Below are positions 1-14,300 of a stretch of DNA of 64,000 bases, piece after piece. The position numbers and the translations under genes were made by a program. The stretch lies in the NCBI GenBank assembly GCA_010093485.1, contig MU001506.1, forward strand, positions 1 through 64,000, in the 5' to 3' direction. The first letter of the stretch is position 1; each line of letters starts with the position of its first letter. Source of the stretch: Karstenula rhodostoma CBS 690.94. Its lineage: Eukaryota; Ascomycota; Dothideomycetes; Pleosporales; Didymosphaeriaceae. The notes beneath the pieces are model-generated. The model worked only from the letters and a program-made list of their open reading frames with translations. It searched no databases and was not told the origin of the DNA.

Positions 1-60
1 CCGGTGGGTCCACGGGCGCTGCGGGTCACCTCCGGCGACCCTCGCGCCCTACATCTCCTT
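1..60. other. GC-rich left edge, not RIPed
   Basis: The first 50-60 bases are strongly GC-rich, with many CpG and CpA dinucleotides. The composition then switches abruptly to AT-rich sequence lacking CpA. I recognise no gene here. It is either the end of a normal segment left of the window or an unmutated scrap inside the repeat block. Confidence 0.6.
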
Positions 61-1502
61 ACTAGTGACTGCTTCGAGTTATATAGGGTATTATAATAAT
101 ATAGAACGTGGTTAATAGGTTTATACTATTTAATACCTATATACAATCTTCTCTACTTCTACTAGGATAATTACCCCCTACTAATTTATAATCTAAATAC
201 TAATACTATATACTAACTATACCTATATATACTCTAAATATTAATACTATCTATATACTAATACTATATATTATATTATTATATTATACTTAGGATTAGA
301 TAGGGGGTTTATAGGAAAATTTACTATAAGCCCCCTAGCTATATCTAGCCTATCTATTACCTATAAAGGTATCTAGGTTCTTTATAATATATACTCTAAA
401 ATACTTATATATATTAAAATTATTATTAGTATTATTATAAGGGTAATTACTAAGTTTATTTATTATAAATAATAGATTACTAGAATACTTAAATAGCCAC
501 TCTCTTTCTCCCTTTTTAAGTATATATTTTTTAAATACCTATATCTACTCCTTATCTAGATTACCTAATTTTAATTATATAAACTAGTTTACTAAATTAG
601 TAAAATATATATCCTTAACTACTTAAACTATATTTATTATAATACCTATAATATACTTATTATACTTTTTCTATAATATTACCTACTTAAGACTATCTTC
701 CTTATAATTATAGAGGTAGATAAACTTATTCTAGTTAGCTTTAATATCTATATTATTAAAGAGTAAAGTAATACTATACTTTTTCTCTATAGGTAGTACT
801 ACTTAGTACTATATCTATATAGGTAGGTCTAGGGGTATTAAAACTATAAATACCCCTAATTAGCTAGACTAGAATTTAGTAGTATAGAAAGCTACTTCTT
901 AATCCTCTATTATATTTCTAAAAATACTAAACTCTATCTAATTATCTAGGAGAAATAGATAGTATATACTATTAAGAAGGGAAGCCTTTTATACTTTATA
1001 AATTATATTAATAATAGTATAGATATTATTTTACTATTAGTAATTATAAATCTCCCTTATAAATTAGTTAGTAAAGTATTTATTAGAATTAAATAATCTA
1101 TAGAAAAGTTAAAATATATTATATACTTATATTATAGAATAGTAGGTAAGAAGGTAGTTTAAAGAAGGTAGTAGAAAGTAAAGAGAGAGAAAAGGAGAAA
1201 AAGAAAAAAAAGAAAAAAAAAAGAAAAAAAAAGTTATAAAATAATTATTAAATTATAAATAGATATCTTAATAGGTCTACCTATATAATAGTATATAAAA
1301 TATTACTAGGTTATACTATCTAAAGTAAAGGTTATAATAAAGGCCACTATAGTAGATTTTTAATACTATAGTAAAAAAATATAAGTATATAGTAGAATAT
1401 ATCTATAGATTAAAACTATCTATACTAACTATTATTATATAGTTCTAGACTATAACTCTATTTTAATCTCTATTACTATTATTTTATAATTCTAGACTAT
1501 AA

Positions 1503-1572
1503 TTTTATTTTAATTTTTATCCTTTATTTTAGTCTCTATTCTCTATTTTAGTTTTTATTCCCTATTTTAATC
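1503..1572. repeat. Degenerate 19 bp minisatellite, copy 1
   Basis: Eroded counterpart of the cleaner array at 18523-18617: repeated pyrimidine-rich units of the type YCYTAYTTTAATYTYTAT near the left end of the large element. Confidence 0.5.
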
Positions 1573-4500
1573 TCTATTATATTATAACTATATAATACTA
1601 TTTACTACTTCCTTTTCTTACTATCTCTACTAAACTTTTTTAGTATTATAGTTAAATAGTCTATATCCTTTAGACCCTTATAGGCCTTAATCTATTTTAT
1701 AACCTAACTATATTTTTATATATTTAGAGGTATAAGATTACTAGAAGGTAGATAATATATTAGATATTATTTTATATAATTAAGTATATTCTATATACTA
1801 TACTTATCTAGATACTCCTTAATATTTAATACTTATTTATTAGAACTCTACTCTATATTAGCTTTTTAGATAACCTTAAGTACTTTTATATAGATATTAT
1901 TAAATATCTAGAAACTATTATATTATATAGAAATAATAGTTAGGTAAGAATTTTATAAATCTATTTTAGTATCTTTAGTATACTTATTAAACTCTACCTA
2001 TATTCTAAATAGTATATTACTTACCTTTAGAGTATAGTTTATAAAATAAGTTATATTAGATTTCTTCTTCTTCTTAGATATAGACTTAGTATAAAAGATA
2101 TTATTTAAATTAAAACTATATTTCTCTATTTAGACTACTTTATATATATCTAATTCTAACTACTCTAATTTAATAATATTCTTAATAAAGTTATCTAGAA
2201 AATTAGATATTCTAGTAATAGTTCTAGTAAAAGTAGAGGCTATAAGAGTATATATTATAATAAAAAATAAAACTAGAGTAGACTATTATTTAAAAGGGTA
2301 CTTATAGTTTTTATACTTCTTTTTAATAAACTTTATAGTATATTTACTAAATATAAAGAAATATTTATAATTAGTATTATTAAGGGCTATATTATACTTA
2401 GGCTTTTTAATAAAGGTATCTAGTATATTCTTATATATCTAAGTAATAATATTTTCTAGAATATTAAAGGTTTTAGTAAACTCTTTAATACCGTTTTCCT
2501 TAATAGTATAGTTAAAGAAAATAGATACTAATACTAGTAAAGTAAGTAGGTTTTTACTAGAAAAGTTAGTAAGGATAGTTATTATATAGGGGGTATATAG
2601 AAAAGTTTCTAGAATACCTCTAAATAAATTAATTTATCTATATTACTAGATACTATATATTCCTTAGATAGTAATATAAAAGAAGTATATACTTAAATAT
2701 TAACTATTTTAGTACTAATATTTAAGAGTCTAGTCCTCTATATTTTAGTTTAAGGGGAAATTTATAAAAGTACTAATATAACTATTATTCTAGAGGTTAT
2801 AGCTAGTACTAAATATCTAAAAGGATATAAAGAGAATATAAATCTTAGTTTTAATACTATTTTAAAGAGATTAAACTTAGTTATACTAGACTATACTATT
2901 AGAAAAGTAAACTAAAAATAATATATATTTTAATAGTTTAAAAATCTTTTAAATAAGTTCCTAAATTAGAAGTATAAAAAATTATAAAATAATCTTCTTA
3001 TTATAAACTAGAGTCTAGTCTATAATAAGGGCTATAATTACTTATATTTTTAGTAAGTACTTAAAAAACTTATAGGTAAGCTAAATATTATTAAGCTTAT
3101 TCTAGTTAATATTAGTAGGGATAGTATTATAACCTATATCTAGTACCTTTTTAAATAACTATTAAATATAATTACTATATTCTTTTAGACTACCCTTAGG
3201 GAGTATATTATACTCTTTAAAAAGGGGGAACTAATTATAGAACTAGAATTTATAGTTTAGATTATATTTTAGATTAAACTAATTATTATTATATCTATAT
3301 ATAGAGTCCTTAGGTTACTTCTCTATATTAACCTTAATATATAGGTACCTAAGAAAAGGGTAAAACTTAATAATCTAAATAGTTTTCTAAGTATAGGTAT
3401 TAACTATAAAAATATTTTAACTACTAGAGCTTTTATATATTATAAATATATACTTAGACTAGTATATAAACTAGTTATTATAGATATACTTATTTAATAG
3501 TATAAATACTTACTTAATAGTATAATAGTATTTTAGTAGAATAGACTAGCTAATAGTATTTCTAGATCTAGAAATAATAGTACTATTAAAGTTATATCTA
3601 AATATAAAATATACTATAATTAGTTATATAAGCTTTCCTTAAGTAATCTATTTATTATAAGTAGGGCTTAGAGTATTTATTATAAACTCTATCTAGTTAC
3701 TATATAAAAATCTAAAGTATATACTATATATTATTAGTATATATTAGAGGGGGATATAGGAAAGTTTCCTAACCTCCCTATAGGGGAACTTACTTAGAAT
3801 TCTTTTTATTAAGTAGGTAGGGGTTATTATAACCTAAATAGAACTCTATAATATAGCTAGTTTTAGCTAACTCTTTATAGTATTTATTCTTCTACTTAGT
3901 AAACTTATTAAAAAGGTTTAGATCCTCTAGTAGTTTTAAGTAGTTTCTAATATCTTCTATACCCCTAAATATAAGATAGTCTAATAATAGAAATAATCTA
4001 TATAAATATAACTATAAAATAGTTCTCTATATAGAGTTTTAATTTTATAAAAAATTTTATACCTTATTATAAAATACTAGTCTAAATTTATAATTAAAAG
4101 TATAAATATACTTACTTAGGAGTTTAATTAATAGGAAATTAGACTATATCTTATAGTTCTAGAAGTTAAACTTATCTAGCTTAAAGTTATTTTTCTTAAT
4201 AAATAATTTAATATTCTCTTTAATATAGGACTAGAAAATATAGGGGCTAGTAAACTTAGCTATATAATTATAGAAGGCTATAAAGATAGTATACTAGTTA
4301 TAAAAATCCTTATAGTTCTAAATACTTAAATTTATATTAAGGAAACTAGTAACTACTTTAAAACTAGATATAGCTAATAACTTATTAGGGGAGATTATAA
4401 AGATAATAAAGTAAATTAATATCTATATAAGCTTAGTTACTATTTAATAGTAAAGTCTAATTAAGATAAAATAAAGAAAAGGCCTAGATTTATCTCTAGA

Positions 4501-6560
4501 CTACTTATAATTCGAGTTTATAATAGGCCGGGTAGATTACTTTTTATAGATATTAATAAGCTTTAGATTAAGGTAATATTTATAATCTAGTATAATTTAT
4601 AATAAGTTAGTAGGATAGAATAGAATATAACTAGGGGGTTTATAGGAAAGTTTTCTATAAACCTACTAGAAATATATCTTAAATATAATTACCTCTACTT
4701 AGATAGTTTTACCTAATCTAATTATATTAGTAATAATCCCGTCTTTAATTAGTACTATTTTATTAATACTAGCTAGTATATTAGCTACCTATTTTATAAT
4801 AACTACCTATTACTATTTAAAAGAGAGTATTATATATAGTATTAACTTATACCTTATATTAGTAATATATATAGAGGTATAGGCCTCTTTAAAATATATT
4901 AAGGTAAATATACTATTATTACTACCTATTTTAAAAATTTCTATACTATAGTTATTAGCTTACTTAATAGGAAGAGATATTATATTAACTATTTTATCCT
5001 ATTTACTTCTTTATAGTATATTATAGTTATCCTCTACTATAGTATTTTTAGTATTCTTATAAATTATTTCTATTTCCTCTTTAGTAATTACTTCTAATAT
5101 ATAGAATACTAATATACCGTCCTCTACTATAGACTAAAAAGCCAGTAGAGTAATCTTTAAGTACTTCTAATAAAAATTATTAGCTATATAGATAATTAGA
5201 TTCTTAGTATAATTAAAATTTATAATAGTCTTAATATTATATAGATAATATTTTATATACTTCTAAAGTATATTAATAGAGGCTCTATATAACTAGTACT
5301 TTATAGTATCTATATTTATTATATAAACTATTATTAGGTACGAATATATAGACTTCTCTAGCCAGGTCTTAGTAATTAGGTTCTATAAAATATAAGTATC
5401 CTATTTTTTAATATTAACTAAGAAAGATATAAAGACTTCCTTATTTAATATTTCTTAAATATATTATAGTTTTACTATACTAGGGGTAGTATTATTATAG
5501 ATAAGTAAATCCTTCTCTAGCTTAGAAATTAGGTTAAGATTATTAACCTTTAACTATTTTATAACTAGGTAAAAAAGTATACTTTAAAAACTAATATTAT
5601 TAGCTATCTTTTATATAGCTTATATATTTATCTTCCTATTTTATACTCTAATTATATTAGATTATATTTATATAGTAAGGGCTTTTATATAACCCTTTTA
5701 GGTTAATACTATTAAATTCTTAAGGGCGTGTACCTTATTAAGGGGTTAGTTTAGCTATAGGATAATCTTATAACTAATCTATAGGTATATAAGGGTTATA
5801 TCTTCTCCCTTAATCTTTACTTAGTTAAAGAATAATTATATAGGTTAGGTAAAAATATACTCTACCTTCTTTATAAAGCGGGCCTAATAGAATACTAGAC
5901 TTTAGGACTACTATACTTTAGGTAGAGTAGTAAGTAATAAAACCTTATTTATTTTTAAGATACCCTCTTTAACTACTCTATCTAAGTTTAGTAACTACTT
6001 ACTAAGTTTAATATACTATATAATTTCTTTATAGATTAAAGTAATAAGTAGGTTTATAATATATATTTAGATAAAGATATTAGGAGATATAGTAAGTATC
6101 TTATTAGTAAAATCCCTAAAACTAGTAATCTATTTTAAAAAAGGTATTAAGTCTAATATATATAGGGTTCTATTTATATAGACTAAAGTTACTTTTATTT
6201 TATTAACTATTATATTCTCTATATTTCTATTATTATTATTATTAAATATTTTATCTTTAAAAAAAGTAATAGGTATATTATCTAGTAGTTAGTTACTAGG
6301 GGGGTAGTTAGAAAAGTTTTAAAAAATATTTATATATCTAACTTATACTATAAAAATAGAAATATATAGGCTTAGTAACCTAGTATACTTTTACTTTATA
6401 GCTAGGTTAGATATAGTAAGGCCGACTTTATTTAAATTTAGTTAAGGTAAGGGAGGCTAGTTAGGGTCTAGATTATACTAGTTTAGGAAACTAAATTTAT
6501 TAATATATTTCTCTAAATCTAGGATACTAGGAGAGGAGATATTTATATTAGATAATATAT

Positions 6561-6771
6561 TATAGGTATATAGGGGGTACTTAGGAAACTTTTTAATATC
6601 CCCCCTTAAACTAGTATAAAAGTATAGTAGTTATAGGTATATAAGGGTATATAGAAAACTTTTTAATATTTCCCCTTAAACTAGTATAAAAGTATAGTAG
6701 TTATAGATATATAGGGGTATATAGAAAATTTTTTAATATCTCTCCCTATACTAGTATAGGAGTATAGTAGT
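6561..6771. repeat. About 70 bp tandem repeat, 3 units, copy 1
   Basis: Three consecutive units start near 6561, 6632 and 6702. Each contains a TATAGGTATATAGGGG-like head, an AACTTTTTAATAT core and a CTAGTATARRAGTATAGTAG tail. The same array is present at the equivalent place in copy 2, so it predates the duplication. Confidence 0.8.
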
Positions 6772-9700
6772 AGTAAATATAGTAAATATATTAAACTAGT
6801 ATAGTTCTATAGGTAGAAAAGGAGAGATAATAAAAAGGAAGGAAAACTATATACTAAATAATATTAATAAACTAATTCCTATTATAATAGGTCCTAATTT
6901 ATACTAAGTTAGTAGTTATTATAGAGATTTATAAGAAAGTTTCTAGCTTATTACTTATTTAATTAAAGGTGGCCTATTAGCTAGAGCTATATTATTTAGA
7001 GGTTTTTAAAAAAGTTTAGCGCGTTTAGTATTTCTCTTAGCTAAATCTAGCTAGTTACTATACTTATAATACTAGAGGTATTATAGTAGCTAAGGGTAAT
7101 AGGAATAGAAGCTATAGTAAAGGTAGTAAGAGGGTATTAAAAGATAGAGTAGGTAAAAGTAGGGAGTAGAAAGGATAAAGAGTTTAAGTAGTATATATTT
7201 TATTTAAGTACTCTATTTACTTACCTATACTAAGCCTATATTATATAACTAGTGCGTTATCTAGGTAAGAGACCTAAGTAAGAGATAATTATATTTTATC
7301 TAGAATTAAGTAGGGTATTAACTTATCTATATCCCTCTATAGAAGTGTCCCTTATATATTACCTAGTTATTAGCTTAGTAAGGTATAGATATATAATATT
7401 ACTATCCTTTCTACTATATACTTAGTTCTCCTATATTCTAGTCTCTATTTTAGGTATATAGTAGAAATAGTTAATTATACTATTCTAATATAAGGTATAT
7501 TTTTATAATCTAGTTTAGTTTTAAAATAATCCTCCCTACTTTATAGTTATCTCTAAAATTAACTACTTTTATAAAATATATTTTAAAATTATATAGTAAG
7601 TTTATATCCTATCTATCTCTCTTTATTTCCTTAATTTTATTAATCTATTTAGAGCGCGTAGCTTTATATTTATTCTAAAGGATAGTTTAAGTATTATAAA
7701 TTATATATTTATTAATATAGAAACCTTATTAGGCTAGGGTAGTTCTTACTTTACTTATTCCTAGAAATATCTACTCTAGGTAGTAGTTAGTAGATATTAG
7801 ATAGAACTAGTAGTTACCCTTTACTTATTTATTATCTATAGTATACTAATAGGTTATAATAGTATTCCTAATATACTTAGCTTAGCTACTATTAGTATTA
7901 GTATACTAATTCTATTTATATTTAAATAGATCTTTTTTAATAAAGTAGATAATATAGTATAGCCTCTAGTAGGCTATATAAGTAGGTAATTTATTATAGA
8001 ATAACTTAGTATATAGCTTACTAGTATTATTAGTATTCTATATAAAAAAATTAAGTTTTCTCCTTTATTTAGTAGAGGTAAAAGGTATATATAATAGGGA
8101 GCTCGCTATTTATAAATTAGAGTAGTATACTAGGGCTATATAGGTATAAACTTACTTTAAAAAGAGGGTTATTTTATAGGTATTATTATATCCCTATAAG
8201 TATAGCTATAGGGTATTAGAGTATATAAGAGTAATAGGCCCTAGTATATTAGTATTAGTATTAATACTACTAATAGCTATCTCTTTGGCTAGGGAGTTTA
8301 TAGTACCTAAATAGAGCTAATTTATATAGAAGGGTAGAATTTTAGTATATAAATATTATAAGGTTACTTAAAAGGGGTATATATTATCCTTAAAGTATTA
8401 TTATCTAGAAAGCTATTAATAATAATATAATAGTAGACTTTATTTAGGGACTAGAGTTATATATAAGTAAGAATAGGTATCTTTACTATATTACTAACCT
8501 TATTAAAATATATATTAGGGATAGCGTCTACTAGTATTAGTCTAGTAAAACTAAATTTACTATTCTAACTAATCTATTTACCTATCTAGATAAGACTATA
8601 GAAGTTTACTAGTAGTATAAAATATAGTATTATATATATATCTAGTATATCTAGGCCTTTTATAAGAGTACTTATAGCTACTATAGTACCTATCTCTAAG
8701 GTCTAGAATTATACTAGACTTATAAATTATTCTTCCTTCTTTATCTTTTTATAGTACTTAGAATAGTTAAACTATAAAGCTAGTATATTTATAGTTATAG
8801 TAAGGTTAATATAAATAAGAACCTTTTTATATAATTAGAGAACTTTTTTAATATATTTTATTATAGCTATTATAGAGTCTATATTTATTATATATAAGGT
8901 ATAGACCTTATACTAGATTTTAGGCTAAATAGTAGACTCCCTAAAGGTTATAATATTAGTAGGAAGTTTAAGAAGTTAAAAGGCTTAACTTTATTTAGTA
9001 GGTAGTAGGGTTATAGAGAGGAGTATAAAAGGAATATAGTATTTAGTAAATATATAGAGATTATAAAAGTAAGAGTAATAGGCTATATCTAGAAGAATAA
9101 TATAGTAAAACTTATCTACTATAATCTTCTTTAATACTTTTAATACTTTCTATTTAGTAATATAGGTCTAGAAGGAATTATTTAAAATACTTTTAGAGGT
9201 TACTAGGATAATAGATATTTACTTATTATATACTTCTTACTACTATATAATAGCTCTAATTTATAATTTAGAATAATAATAAAGAAGGTTAGAGTAGAGT
9301 ACTATTAATAGAATAATAATAATAGTCTAACTATAGTCTAGAAAGTAGGTAGGAAGAAGAAAAAAAAGACTTTTACTAAACCTAGTACCTATAATATAAA
9401 TAACTATACTCTCCTCTATTAAAATTATATAAAGAGCTTACTCTTATTATTCTTTAAACTAGATTAACTTTTTAAAATTTTCTTATAATAGTTATATTAT
9501 ATTAATATCTAGATAATTAGAATAGATAGCTTTTTTAACTTTCTAAAGGGTCTCTTCCTTTTAGATTAGGAGAAACCCTAGGGCCTTATACTACTTAGTA
9601 GATATTTTAAAATATACCTCTAAATTATTAAACTTATAAGTAAAAATCCTTAAGATATTTAGAGTATAAACTATATAGGCTATTTTTAATAAATAGCTAG

Positions 9701-12700
9701 TTTATATTTTATAGGCTTTTACTTCTACTTTATCTATTATCTTATTAACCTTCTCCTTTAATAGTTTCTATAGTAGGTAATTAGTAGTAGAAAGCTTTTT
9801 ACTAAAGGTAATAAGGAGATAGTATATTATACTAATATTAATCTCTTTTCCTATTTAATAAAGTATTACCTACCTTATAATATAACTAAAAGCCTAAGAA
9901 GTAGTCTATTACTTACTAAGTAGGTCTAGCTAAAGTAAGTAGTTCTAGGCTTAATTATAGTAATAGTTATATATCTCCTTATTAATTTATCCCTATATAG
10001 TAAGGTAGAAAGGACGAATAAGCTAGATATATTAGACTAAAAGGCTACCTACTTTATAAAAAAAAAAGTAGTAAATAGTCTTTATAAACTTATCTCTATT
10101 ATAGCCCTTATAGTATTAAAGAATAATAATAATAAAACTATTATAGAGAAATATATTCTAGATACTAGTTATATAACTATTTTTAAGTTATAAGTTTAAT
10201 ACCTTAGTATTATAGCTAGACTAGCTACTTATAAAGTATATAAGACCTAAAAGTATACTAAGGAATTCTTAAATAAGGTTATAATACTACTATACCTAGA
10301 TATAGTTTTTAATACTAGTAAGTAAATAACCTTTAGAGCCCTTTATATTAAATAACTATAAAAGCTATTAGATAATAAAACTAATATTATACTTAAGTTA
10401 TAGATTATCTATATTAAAGATACTAAAGTTAGGGGTTATATTTTTTAGATTTTCTTTTAGTATATCCTATAGGATAGAGGGTAACCCTACCTATATTTAT
10501 ATAAATATTAGCTAGTAGAGGAGGATAAATACCTTCTTAAATAGGTTACTTATTATAGAAGAGAATAAAGTAAGATTTATTCTAATTCTATAAATAGTTA
10601 TACTATTCCTATTCTAGTAGATAAAGGTATCTAAATTCTCCCTATACTAAAAGGTACTAAGAAAGTATACTATATTAATAAACTAATTTATAAAGGTAGG
10701 GTACTCTATAGTAAGGTAGTTATATACCTATATTTTAAATATATTATATAACTTTCTATTCTAATTCTTTACCTTATAGTTATTTAGCTTAGTAATAAGA
10801 AAGCTAGCCTCCTTTTAAAAAACTAGTAAATTAGAATTAGAATAATCTAGAGCCTCTATAGGTACTATATAGAAAAGTATATCTTAGAGATACTATAGAC
10901 TAATAAACCTATATATCTTTTTAAGGGCTAATATATTAATAGTAAAGTTATAAGCCTCTTAAAATCTATTACTTTAGGGAGAGAGACTAAGGAAGGCTAC
11001 TAGAGTAATAAAAATAAGTTTAAACTAAGTAAACTAGCTAGTTTATTCTAGTAAGGAGAGCTAGAAAATATAATAATATCCTTTAAATAGGTTTAAATAT
11101 ATATAGTTATAGTACTTTTTAATAGTAGGGGGAACTTCTATTATATCTAAATAGGTTATAACCTACTTCTAAGCTAGTTACTAATATTTTTATAAATAAA
11201 GGGTCTTAGGTCGTGTAGCCCTAGGAGATAAAGTATAAAAGAAGAAGAGGAAGATTTTCTAGAAAGAATTAGTATAATAAAGAGTAGAGTCTTAGTAAAA
11301 TTTAATAGGGATTATAGAAATATTATATTTATACTCCTATATTACTTAGATTTATATAAAGTAGGAGGTTTTTATTACTATATTTTACTATATATAAGCT
11401 ATACTCTTTATAGTAGTATATAGGTAGAAGAGCTTAGGTTTAAGTTTAGCTTTAAATATAGTAATAAACGCTAGGCACGCTTACTATATAGTAATACTAG
11501 TAAAGACCTCTAAGAATCTAGTATATACTATCTATAGGTTTATAGATATAAAAGGTATACTAAGTATAGATTATAGCTATTATTTTTATATATACTATAC
11601 CTATACTAAAGTATATTATAGCTAGGACTTTAGAAAAGAGGCTATACTATAATTTAGTTATATAATAGAAGTAATAGGCTTAGCTAGGGATAATATAGAT
11701 TAAGAGTAATAAAAATTAGAATATAAATTAATTAGAGATATAGGGGTACTATATAGCTTAGGTAGAATTCCTATAATACTAGTAAAAGGTATCTTAAATT
11801 AGTAGGTTATACTAAGGTAGGTAAATAGGGGCGGGATAGAAGAAAAAAACTATTAGCTTATAATTATACTAATATAGTTAGAGTACTAGAGATAGTACTT
11901 AATTATACTATTATAGGAATAGCTATAAATTATATAACTATTATATAGATAGGTAAATATATTATACTTTATAGTAGCTCTAATAATAATTAAGCTATAT
12001 ATATTATAGTAATAGCTATTATTATATACTAGTAGACTAGAATAGAATACCTTAGCCTTAGTAGGGATAACGAAGTCCTTATAGTTCTATAGAAGAGGAT
12101 AGTTATTAGATAGATTATTAACTAACTCTTAGATTTTATATTTTTATTTAGGTATAGTAGTATTATAGTACTCTCTACTAAAATAAAAGAATACCTTACT
12201 AGAAAGGAGAGTATAGTAATATAATATATAGGATATAAAGTTATAAGCTTTATTAAAATAGATAAATATTACTTAGGCTATAGTAGATAGAGGAGGTAGC
12301 CTCAATTTTAGCCCTAATCTAGGTTAAAATTAGTAGGCTACTAAGGTAGAGGGAATATATAATACTATTTAATTTTAGCTATAGTCTAGACTAAAATTAG
12401 ATAGCTACTAAGCTAGACTAGAAAAACGTTATATATTAGTATATAATAAGGGTAATATAGCTACTAGTATTAGATAATAAATATACTAGTAATAATAGCG
12501 TATATACTATTAGGTATTCGCGAAGAAAAGGAACTAATTAAGAGTAATTTACTAGATATACTATAGTATATATATAAAGCTATATATTCTAGGGGCCCTA
12601 TATATAGGAAAGTATATAATAAGGATAGCTCTACTAGTAATATCTTTATAGTACCTATACTAGAGGATATAGTATAATAGGTATATTAATATACTTTAAA

Positions 12701-14086
12701 AAAGAATATTACCTAATTTATTATATAAAAGTATAAGAGTTAGATAGTAGAGGATAAAAAGGCTAATATTAGAGAAGTATATAAAAGTACTAGTAGGGTT
12801 AGTATTAAAAAGAGGTATACTAAGAGATAAAATAATAAAAAGGAGAACTAAAATATAAAAAAGAGAAAGAAGAAGTAGTTAAAAAAAGCTAGTATAAAAG
12901 AGATAAATAAGAGACTAAAGTAGAAATTAAAAGAGGTAATAGTATAAAAGGTAGTAAGTATATAAGACTTATCTACTATAATAGCTAAAAATATTATAAT
13001 AAGTAAAGAGGAGTAAAGATATAGAAAGTTTATCTAGAATTTACTAGAAATAGATATAGATATAATAGGTAGTATAATTAGTAAGGCTATAGTAATTAGA
13101 GTAGTAAATTATTTATAGGATTAGAAAATAGTATTATAGGTATAGAGAGTATAGTATAAGGAGAGAAAGAGATTCTTTACTAATATAGAAAATAGAGTAA
13201 GTAAACTTATAGTAGAGAAAGGTATATTATTTAGAGGAAATAAAGGAAGTAATATAAATTAAAGATAAAACTAGCTAGTATTATTATAGTATTTAAGAGG
13301 TATATATATAGAGTCTAGCCTTATAGGGGGGGATATAGTAAGGTTTATATTACTATATATAATAATAAAATAGGGCTAGACTATTAGAATTATTAGGGAG
13401 ATAAGGTAGTAATAGATATAGGTAGTAATTTAGATAGAATTTAAAGTAGTAGAAACGATAGTATAGGAGTAAAAAGTACTATCTAGTAGATAAAAAAGAG
13501 ACTATATAACTATAGTAAAGAAATACTTATTTAGAGTTTTATATTATATAATAGAAGGGGAAAAAGTTATAAAGTATATAGACCTATTTATATAAAAAGA
13601 GTTTAGAAAATAGCTAGAAGTAGGAAAGAGATAGTATATACTAAGGGTAAAGTTTAGGATTAGAATATTTATAATTTTACCTTAGAATACTATCTTAAAT
13701 ATATATATTAAAAGAGATATAACTATAGTATAGTTTAGCTTTTAGATAAATATAGTTATAAAGTATAATAAGAAGGTATTTAAGAGTTCTATAGTAATTA
13801 AGGATATATATATTACCTATATAATAAATAAACTATCTTCTAAAAAATTATTACTAGAGGAATTATTAGATAGCGACTTAGTAAGATATAATTTAATAAG
13901 AGGTCTATAGCTAGTATATTATACTATTAAAGAGGAAAGTTTTAGTAATATTAGTATATAGGAGGATATACCTTATAATAGGGGTTAATAGGAAAATTTA
14001 GATATATATAAAGGATTATACTAAGGGGGGCTATAGAAAAGTTATAAACTTTTATAACTACCCCTATTATAGTTTCTAGATACCGG

Positions 14087-14255
14087 GTATTAGTTAATAG
14101 GATATTAGGTATTAGTTAATAGGATAATTAGTATTAGTTAATAGGATATCGAGTATTAGTTAATAGGATAATTAATATTAGTTAATAGGTAGGATAATTA
14201 GTATTAGTTAATAGGATACTAGGTATTAGTTAATAGAATATTAGGTATTACTACT
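14087..14255. repeat. 22 bp terminal minisatellite, copy 1
   Basis: About eight units of GTATTAGTTAATAGGATA plus four variable bases, starting at 14087, 14109, 14131, 14153 and onward, with one longer unit near 14185. It lies just inside the right end of the large element and directly precedes the palindrome at 14276. Confidence 0.85.
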
Positions 14256-14275
14256 TCGTGTATATACTACTTTTT

Positions 14276-14300
14276 ATAGGATATATAGTATATATCCTAT
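14276..14300. repeat. 25 bp near-perfect palindrome near element end (copy 1)
   Basis: ATAGGATATATA, a central G, then TATATATCCTAT. The two 12-base arms are exact reverse complements, so the site can fold into a hairpin or cruciform. It is conserved at 31336-31360 in copy 2 and sits 15 bases before the shared CTTA. Confidence 0.8.

Noticed and set aside
10150..10600. Copia-type protease/integrase reading (ILDTS-like motif)
   Set aside because: The resemblance is limited to a few residues; the following residues do not match Copia integrase, so no family was assigned.
14087..14255. Possible CRISPR-like array of regularly spaced repeats
   Set aside because: The units are contiguous 22 bp minisatellite repeats without unique spacers, in a eukaryotic repeat element.
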